DNA of 10,474 nucleotides from Kiritimatiellales bacterium. GTDB lineage: Bacteria > Verrucomicrobiota > Kiritimatiellia > Kiritimatiellales > Pontiellaceae. Made by a program: the position numbers and the translations under genes. The notes under the pieces are model-generated. The model saw only the letters and a list, made by a program, of their open reading frames with translations. It was not told where the DNA came from and made no database searches. Below are positions 5,544 to 10,474 of the stretch, piece after piece. Location: positions 1 through 10,474 of the forward strand of contig WFRA01000011.1 of NCBI GenBank assembly GCA_015486775.1. The letters run 5' to 3'. Every line of letters starts with the position of its first letter. The stretch's first letter is position 1.

Positions 5544-8404
5544 TGTTGTGCACCTTCATATTTTTTCTTCATCTTGCGTGCGGTTTCAGCCTGCGGGAGC
5601 GTATTCACGTAGGGATCCTCGAGCATGGTGTCCAGCGTTTTCAGCGCATCCTCGTTCCGCCCCAGCTTGACGAGGCAGTCCGCCGCAGCCAGATAGCCAT
5701 CCGCCGCCCATTTCCCGTTGTCGTAGCCCTTGAACAGCAGGTAGGTGCGCTGGAAGAACGAGTGAGCCGTTTCGTAGTCCTGCTCGGCGAGACGGCAACG
5801 CCCCATACCGTACATGGCCTCGGCAAACGCCGCCCCGCGCCATTCGGCAACTCCCATGATCGTATTGTAGGCATCCTCGGCTTCTTTGTACATCTTCAAG
5901 CGGTAGAGCGTATCGGCCTTGGTGAGCTGCGCCCAGTCCATAAAGCTGTCCACCCCGAAAATCCCCTGGACTTCGTCGATATACTTGAGCGCCTCGAGAT
6001 ATTTTCCCCCGGCCAAAAGCTGGTGAACCTTTGCGCGGTAGGCGTGCCACATCTCTTCGGAATCCTCGAAATGCTCCTTGAAGTATGCGTAGAGCCTTGC
6101 CATCTGGTTGGTATCCCCGATCGTCACCGCGGCATCGCACATGAGAGCCAGCGATATGGGCGTGGTCTGCGCAAGATCCTGCCCCTTCTCAACCAGCCCC
6201 TTTCCAAGCTTTGCAACCACCTTGTCGCCCATGAGGGATGCCGTAAGCACGGAGAGCCGTAACCGGAGGACATCCTGATCCTGCCCAATTTCGGTCAGCA
6301 TGAGCTTCAGCTTCACGGCGAGACCCTGCCGATCCTCCTCCGAAAGGTACTGGTTGGCGATGGTGATGAGTTCGCGGATGATCTTGTCAACCCCCGTCTG
6401 GTCCACCTCGTTTCCGAAGCGCTTGATGGCGTCCAGATAGGCGGCGACCGCCTCGTCGACTTGGCCGAGTTCGATCTGGGACTGCCCGATCCAGTAGACC
6501 GACTGAGCCACATCCGATTTGTCGCCGAGCAGATCCATGTAGTAGTTCATCAGGTCGATGATCTCCTGCCACTTGAACTCCAGCTTGTAGACCTTCGCCG
6601 CTTGGAACGCCGCGTAGGAAGCCTGCTGGGGTAGCACCGCCTTGTCGATCGCCTTGCGGTAGTCGGCCAGCGCCCGGTCGAGGGTGTGCGGGTCGTATTC
6701 ATCGACATCGGGCGTGTCGGGATTGTCCTGCCCGTCCTTGGCCGCCTCGATATCCCCCCACATGCTGTAGGCCTCCGACACGAGCTCGTTGTCGGGGTAG
6801 GTGTCGATAAACTTACTGAATATGGCCTCCGCCTCCGCGGTCTTCTCAAGCCCGTACAGGCAGACCCCCTGCCGGAACATGGCGGTCGGATAATACTCCG
6901 CACCGTCGTTTTCCTTCTGGTAGAGGATGAAGTCGTCGATGGCATCCTTGTAGTCGCCCTGCATCATGTAGGTCATCCCGCGGAAATAGGTGGCGTCCCC
7001 GCGCGAAGGGCTGTTTGGATAGCGGTCGATAATCTGGCCGAACAGCTTGCCGGCTTCCGCAAAATTCTTTTGCTGGAAATATCCGAAGGCCATCATGTAG
7101 CGCAGGCTCGCTTCGGTGTTCTTCTTGTCCGGATCGTCGGAAGGCGGAATGGCATCCATATATTTCCGAAAAGAGACCACCCGGTCGGCATTCTGTTTCT
7201 TGAGGTTGTCGCGCAGCACGAGCAGAAGCAACGTCCGCGCATACTGCCCGTCCGGCTTCTTGTCCAGATACTCGACAACCCGCTTCTCGGCACGCTCCGC
7301 TTCGTTCATATCGTAGAGGATCAAAACCGTTTGAAGCTCGGCCGCCTCGCCGATGTCGCTGTCGGGGCTTTTCCGGTAGAGGCTGTCGAAGAGCACATAG
7401 CCCTCCCAGTAGCGCTTCACCTCCGCATAGATCTGGCCGATACGAAAGGTCACCTCGTCTTCGTAGGGCGGAAGTTTTTTCAAGACCGCCACCGCCGACT
7501 TGATCCGGGCAATTTCCTCCTGCCGCTCGATCTTGTCCGCTTCCGTGATGCCATACTTGATTTTCTTTTCCAGCTCCTGGGAAAGCCGGTTCACCCGCTC
7601 GGTGGCAAAATCGATCAGTTTCCCGCGCGGGAGCACCATACGGTAGAGGTGCAGGGCATTGAGGTAGTCGTCCGGCTTCCCCGACTCGAAGAGCGCCTTT
7701 CCGGCATTCATTAGAGTGAGGTTGAGGGTGATGTCGTATTTGGCATCCGTGCGATAGAGGCGGGGAAGACGGCCGAAAAGGTCGCTCCACTGCTTCGATT
7801 CCACCAGCGCGCGAATGATCATGATCTGGGTCAGCTGGCGGGTTTTTTCGTCCGGGGAACCCGATGCGGCGAAATTGAGCGGCTCAACGCATTCCGCCCA
7901 CTTTTCCTGTCTAAAGAGCGCCTGCCCCAACAGCAGGCTGGCGTTAAGCTTGTCTTCTTTCGACAGCCCCTGCATGACCAACAGGCGGCGGGCGATTTTC
8001 TCGACCTCGCCCCACTTCTGATCCTCGAAATATCCCTGAGCCATCATGCGCAGGGCCAGCCGTTCCTGCTTACGCGGCTCGGTATCGATGTAGTCCTTGA
8101 GAACCTTCATTCCCGCGGGGGTGTTTCCGTTCTGGTAGTAAGCCCGGGCAAGTTGGAAGCGGGACTCTTGCAGGGTTTCGCGCCCCTGCAGGGTGGTCAG
8201 CTCCACCGTGCGCCGGATCACCTCTTCTAGGGCAGGGATTGCACCGGAATAGTCGCCGCGCTTCAACATGGCATCGGCAGCCGACACCACGGTAGAAATC
8301 CCCATCGATGTGTAGTCCTGAGCCGAAGCGGAACCGGTCATAAGCACGGCCGCAAGCAACAAGCCCGGAACCCAACCCCCATACCAACGAAAACCTAGCC
8401 TCAT
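5540..8404 (-). CDS. Large secreted tetratricopeptide-repeat protein
   Basis: A 954-aa exported protein made almost wholly of TPR-type helical pairs. Residues 1-28 form a signal peptide (MRLGFRWYGGWVPGLLLAAV core, cleavage near SASA-QD). Clear repeat units include AMLKRGDYSGAIPALEEVI (45-63), FQLARAYYQNGNTPAGMKVL (83-102), GYFQQKNFAEAGKLFGQIID (441-460), GMTYMMQGDYKDAIDDFILY (476-495), GVCLYGLEKTAEAEAIFSKF (513-532), QIELGQVDEAVAAYLDAIKR (643-662) and LAAADCLVKLGRNEDALKTL (905-924). Several units end in YP-N or YPDN, as in BamD/YbgF-like periplasmic TPR proteins. An acidic insert (557-574) interrupts the repeats. The start at 8404 has GAGGAA (8411-8416), six bases upstream, and yields the signal peptide; the frame stays open to 8689 but that part is intergenic. 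It is the first gene of the exbB/exbD operon and probably a periplasmic or outer-membrane-associated scaffold. No enzyme motif was seen. Confidence 0.9.
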   Translation of the reverse strand: MRLGFRWYGGWVPGLLLAAVLMTGSASAQDYTSMGISTVVSAADAMLKRGDYSGAIPALEEVIRRTVELTTLQGRETLQESRFQLARAYYQNGNTPAGMKVLKDYIDTEPRKQERLALRMMAQGYFEDQKWGEVEKIARRLLVMQGLSKEDKLNASLLLGQALFRQEKWAECVEPLNFAASGSPDEKTRQLTQIMIIRALVESKQWSDLFGRLPRLYRTDAKYDITLNLTLMNAGKALFESGKPDDYLNALHLYRMVLPRGKLIDFATERVNRLSQELEKKIKYGITEADKIERQEEIARIKSAVAVLKKLPPYEDEVTFRIGQIYAEVKRYWEGYVLFDSLYRKSPDSDIGEAAELQTVLILYDMNEAERAEKRVVEYLDKKPDGQYARTLLLLVLRDNLKKQNADRVVSFRKYMDAIPPSDDPDKKNTEASLRYMMAFGYFQQKNFAEAGKLFGQIIDRYPNSPSRGDATYFRGMTYMMQGDYKDAIDDFILYQKENDGAEYYPTAMFRQGVCLYGLEKTAEAEAIFSKFIDTYPDNELVSEAYSMWGDIEAAKDGQDNPDTPDVDEYDPHTLDRALADYRKAIDKAVLPQQASYAAFQAAKVYKLEFKWQEIIDLMNYYMDLLGDKSDVAQSVYWIGQSQIELGQVDEAVAAYLDAIKRFGNEVDQTGVDKIIRELITIANQYLSEEDRQGLAVKLKLMLTEIGQDQDVLRLRLSVLTASLMGDKVVAKLGKGLVEKGQDLAQTTPISLALMCDAAVTIGDTNQMARLYAYFKEHFEDSEEMWHAYRAKVHQLLAGGKYLEALKYIDEVQGIFGVDSFMDWAQLTKADTLYRLKMYKEAEDAYNTIMGVAEWRGAAFAEAMYGMGRCRLAEQDYETAHSFFQRTYLLFKGYDNGKWAADGYLAAADCLVKLGRNEDALKTLDTMLEDPYVNTLPQAETARKMKKKYEGAQQ

Positions 8405-8658
8405 AAATCTTTCCTCAAAAATACACTGTCTCCAAACCCGGCCAGCACAGGGCAGAACCCGCATACCGCAACCAAACGAACCGGCGACCGAACCGAAACA
8501 CAACCAGCACCATCCAACGGAGGGTATACACCCATTAGCGCAATTCAAGCCAATAAAAGACAAAAGTACGAATTCAAGGAAATTTGTTCTGCCCTCGCCC
8601 CGCCCATTCGGGTAGATTCCCCTTTTAACATATTGCTGACCAAATATTGGAACGGGGA
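8405..8658. promoter_or_regulatory. Divergent intergenic region between the TPR operon and the M28 gene
   Basis: This 254-base spacer must hold promoters for both directions. For the minus strand, a weak candidate is TTGGCT (8548-8553) and TGTATA (8525-8530) with a 17-base gap; it would leave a leader of about 110 bases that is unusually A/C-rich on the plus strand (8420-8510). For the plus strand I see only AT-rich stretches around 8624-8648 and no convincing -35/-10 pair. No gene, RNA or strong hairpin is visible here. Confidence 0.35.
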
Positions 8659-9600
8659 ATGAATACGAAAAGCCGAAACCATGCCGCATCCACGCTCCTG
8701 CTGGCTCTCCTCCTTCCGATGGTTGGATGCCGACAGGAAAAAAATGTCGAGCTACCGCCGTTCGACGGTGCCCGCGCGCTTGCGGAGGTGGAGGCGCTGG
8801 TGGCCATCAGCCCGCGCGACGCGGGGACTTCCAATGGCTGGAAGGCGGCCAGGCACATCCTCCAGCGGCTGAAAAGCTTCGACATCGATGCCGAGATTGA
8901 CACGTTTACCGACCAGACCCCCGAAGGCGAAAAGACCCTCTGCAATGTGATCGGCCGGATTCCGGGAAAAACCGACCGGTGGATCATCCTCGGCTCGCAC
9001 TTCGACACCATGCCGGGTATCAAAAACTTCCAGGGGGCGAACGACTCGGGTTCGAGTACGGGAATCCTGTTGGAGCTCGCCCGGATGCTGGCCGAATCGG
9101 AAATGGTTCCAGACGTTGGAATCCTCTTTGCCTTTTTCGACGGGGAGGAGGGCATTGCCGGATACAAGCCGGGCGACGGGTTGCACGGCAGCCGCCATCT
9201 GGCTCGGGGGCTGGCTCAGTCCGGGGAGGCGGGAAAAATCGATGCCATGATCCTGCTCGACATGGTCGGCGACCCGGATCTGCACATCGCCATTCCCCGC
9301 AACAGCTCGGACAACCTAGTGAAGGAGGTGCTCCACGCCGCCCACGCCACCGGCAACCGAAGCCATTTTTCGCTCTCGCGCAACCTAGCCATCACCGACG
9401 ACCACGTCCCCTTCCTGAAGATCGGCATCCCCGCCATCGACCTCATCGACTTCCGGTTCGGCTCGGAACCCGGCAAGAACGACTACTGGCACACCCCGGC
9501 CGACAACTTGGGCCACATAGAGGCAAGCAGTCTGGGGATCGCGGGAACGGTCACCTTGCAGCTGCTGGAACAGATGGCCTGTTCCGGAACATTACAATAA
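8659..9600 (+). CDS. M28-family zinc protein, glutaminyl-peptide cyclotransferase-like lipoprotein
   Basis: A 313-aa exported protein of the M28 zinc hydrolase superfamily. Its wording is closest to animal-type (type II) glutaminyl cyclases, which convert N-terminal glutamine to pyroglutamate, although an aminopeptidase is possible. A lipoprotein-like signal ends at Cys24 (LLPMVGC; an imperfect lipobox). Motifs are GSHFDT (112-117), GANDSGSS (126-133) with Zn ligand D129, FFDGEEG (159-165) with E163 and Zn ligand E164, GLHGSRHLA (174-182), LLDMVGD (199-205) with D201, DDHVPFLKIGIPAIDLI (247-263) and YWHTPADN (276-283) with Zn ligand H278. FFDGEE-x-GSRHLA, DDH-PFL and WHT match the human cyclase order as I recall it. 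The start ATG at 8659 is preferred over an in-frame TTG at 8647. Palindromes E and F lie within it. It may share or precede the V-ATPase operon, 103 bases downstream. Confidence 0.85.
   Translation: MNTKSRNHAASTLLLALLLPMVGCRQEKNVELPPFDGARALAEVEALVAISPRDAGTSNGWKAARHILQRLKSFDIDAEIDTFTDQTPEGEKTLCNVIGRIPGKTDRWIILGSHFDTMPGIKNFQGANDSGSSTGILLELARMLAESEMVPDVGILFAFFDGEEGIAGYKPGDGLHGSRHLARGLAQSGEAGKIDAMILLDMVGDPDLHIAIPRNSSDNLVKEVLHAAHATGNRSHFSLSRNLAITDDHVPFLKIGIPAIDLIDFRFGSEPGKNDYWHTPADNLGHIEASSLGIAGTVTLQLLEQMACSGTLQ
8829..8843. repeat. Palindrome TTCCA-N5-TGGAA, copy E
   Basis: Spacer ATGGC, close to copy C (ATCGC). Inside the glutaminyl-cyclase-like gene, in a different reading phase from copies A-D (encodes the SNGW region). 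Confidence 0.6.
9107..9121. repeat. Palindrome TTCCA-N5-TGGAA, copy F
   Basis: Spacer GACGT, the most divergent centre of the six. Inside the glutaminyl-cyclase-like gene, encoding the VPDVG region. Confidence 0.55.
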
Positions 9601-9703
9601 CCCTCTTTTTTAATGAAACGGTTTTCCGAAAACGGCCTTGCACGGAAATGCAATTCAACTAAACTCCCCGCTTCATTTTCATAGAAAACTCCGGAGAAAA
9701 ACC
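9601..9703 (+). promoter_or_regulatory. Leader of the V-type ATP synthase genes
   Basis: This 103-base gap contains a short dyad GTTTTC-C-GAAAAC (about 9619-9631) whose one-base centre is poor for a hairpin and could instead be a protein site. A weak TTGCAC box follows near 9638 with no good -10 at 17 bases. GGAG (9693-9696) is the ribosome-binding site, seven bases before the subunit E start. No clear terminator for the upstream gene is seen, so read-through from it is possible. Confidence 0.35.
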
Positions 9704-10318
9704 ATGGCTGAAGAACTAAAGCATTTAATCGACCAGATCCAGAAAGAGGGGGTTGAAAAGGCCGAGGAGCAGGCCGACGCCATCCTTTCGCAAGCCAAGG
9801 AAAAGGCCGCCAAGCTCGTGGCGGAGGCCGAACAAAAGGCCGCCGACCTGCTAGCCAAGGCGGAAACCGAAGCCGAAGCCTTCGCGAAACGCTCCGTCCG
9901 AACCTTGGAACAGGCAGCCCGCGACCTGCTCATCACCGTCGGCCAAGGCTGCGAAAAAGTCGTAACCGAAACCCTCGGCCAGCAAGTCGATCAAGCCATC
10001 GAAGGCGGTCTGCTCGAAAAAATGGTTTTGGGCGTCATCGAACAGCACAAGGGCGAGTCCGCCGAATTCAGCGTGAGCGATGCCGACAAGGCCGCCCTCG
10101 CCGCCCTCTGCGCGGAACAGGCGAAGAAATCCGGACAGGAAATCGAACTCACATCCGATGCAGAAGTGCTCAGCGGATTCAAGGTGGGCTTCAAGGGAAG
10201 CAACGCCTATCTCGACTTTACTGGCGAAGCGGTCGCCGAAGCTCTCGCCTCGTTCCTCCGCCCCGAGCTGGCCAAGATCGTCAGTAACGTCGCCCGCGAA
10301 GAACTCGCCAAAGCCTAA
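9704..10318 (+). CDS. atpE: V-type ATP synthase subunit E
   Basis: The peripheral-stalk subunit that, with subunit G or H, holds the catalytic head of a V/A-type ATPase against rotation; it lies at the cytoplasmic face of the inner membrane. The 204-aa length fits the family (about 190-210). The N-terminal part (about 5-75) is a long alanine/lysine/glutamate coiled coil (AEEQADAILSQAKEKAAKLV at 20-39), and the C-terminal part (about 85-204) is the globular head-binding domain, with KVGFKGSNAYLDFTGEAVAE (160-179) matching the conserved GGf.l....i..d.t.e region. The start at 9704 is set by GGAG seven bases upstream; an in-frame ATG at 9638 would add a non-coiled leader. It is followed 12 bases later by the DUF2764-like gene, and the catalytic subunits A, B and D would be expected just beyond the window. 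Confidence 0.92.
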   Translation: MAEELKHLIDQIQKEGVEKAEEQADAILSQAKEKAAKLVAEAEQKAADLLAKAETEAEAFAKRSVRTLEQAARDLLITVGQGCEKVVTETLGQQVDQAIEGGLLEKMVLGVIEQHKGESAEFSVSDADKAALAALCAEQAKKSGQEIELTSDAEVLSGFKVGFKGSNAYLDFTGEAVAEALASFLRPELAKIVSNVAREELAKA

Positions 10319-10330
10319 CCGGGATCCACC

Positions 10331-10474
10331 ATGGCCTACTACTCACTGGTTGCCAGCCTGCAAGCCCTGCAAATCGGGGACGAGCCGCCCTTCTCCACCG
10401 AAGAGTACATCGAGAACTGTGCCCAGTGGGTAACCGAGCGCGAAGAGCAGGTTCTCCGGCGCGTGTTGCTTGCC
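10331..10474 (+). CDS. DUF2764-like V-ATPase-associated protein, partial
   Basis: Only the first 48 codons are present, running off the window end. The start MAYYSLVASLQALQIGDEPP resembles DUF2764 proteins, which begin with a Y-Y-x-L-V-A-x-L-P-like stretch and sit between subunits E and A in the V-type ATPase operons of Chlamydia, spirochaetes and Bacteroidetes. The position directly after subunit E, with a 12-base gap and a GGGA ribosome-binding site (10321-10324), supports this. The function of the family is not established; a role in assembly or in the stalk has been assumed from the operon. The identification rests on 20 residues and position only. Confidence 0.62.
   Translation, partial: MAYYSLVASLQALQIGDEPPFSTEEYIENCAQWVTEREEQVLRRVLLA

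Noticed and set aside
6686..7714. 342-codon plus-strand open frame inside the large TPR gene
   Set aside because: It is antisense to a clearly coding TPR frame, has no ribosome-binding site or recognisable domain, and long antisense frames are common in GC-rich genes.
8405..8689. N-terminal extension of the large TPR protein by 95 residues
   Set aside because: The extension covers an intergenic region, lacks a ribosome-binding site and would bury the signal peptide; the start at 8404 has a good GAGGAA site.
564..9589. Four copies of the 8-base palindrome TTCCGGAA (564, 3887, 3994, 9582)
   Set aside because: More than the roughly 0.16 expected by chance, but it is short, self-complementary and made of codons common here (such as TTC CGG and CCG GAA); the evidence is too thin to call it a signal.

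Overview
The window is one end of a metagenomic-style contig. Its first 27 bases are leftover Nextera (Tn5) sequencing adapter, so real sequence starts at base 28. The DNA is fairly GC-rich and gene-dense. It encodes Gram-negative envelope machinery (ExbB/ExbD, signal-peptide TPR proteins, lipoproteins, dTDP-sugar synthesis) together with a V-type ATP synthase subunit E followed by a DUF2764-like gene. That mixture suggests a bacterium of the PVC group (Kiritimatiellota, Lentisphaerota, Verrucomicrobiota or Chlamydiota relatives). This placement is inference from gene content and was not tested by a search.

Layout. (1) 28-2821, minus strand: a tightly packed operon read right to left. It holds a lipoprotein cyclophilin, a CinA-C-like protein, a NadD-like nucleotidyltransferase, rmlB and the start of rmlA, which is cut by the contig end. 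The last four genes are joined by three 4-base ATGA stop/start overlaps. A good sigma70-like promoter (2860-2888) precedes the cyclophilin. (2) 2931-2964: a strong, symmetrical (bidirectional) terminator. (3) 2987-8404, minus strand: a five-gene operon with a 954-aa secreted TPR protein, a 290-aa secreted protein (small beta domain plus helical repeats), ExbB with a signal peptide, and two different ExbD proteins. This looks like an ion-powered envelope motor with its own periplasmic scaffold and no TonB or TolA in sight. (4) 8405-8658: a divergent intergenic region. (5) 8659-10474, plus strand: a lipoprotein of the M28/glutaminyl-cyclase type, then the beginning of a V-type ATP synthase operon (subunit E and a partial DUF2764-like gene running off the end).

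The most unusual signal is not a gene. The 15-base palindrome TTCCA-N5-TGGAA occurs six times exactly, where about 0.01 would be expected by chance in this length. All six copies lie inside coding sequence: two in the NadD-like gene, two in the CinA-like gene and two in the glutaminyl-cyclase-like gene. In the first two genes it is read in the same frame, so unrelated proteins share the pentapeptide FQTLE or FQRLE. It may be a genome-wide DNA signal or a short mobile palindrome. The dual-ExbD/TPR operon is the best candidate for an under-described protein system.
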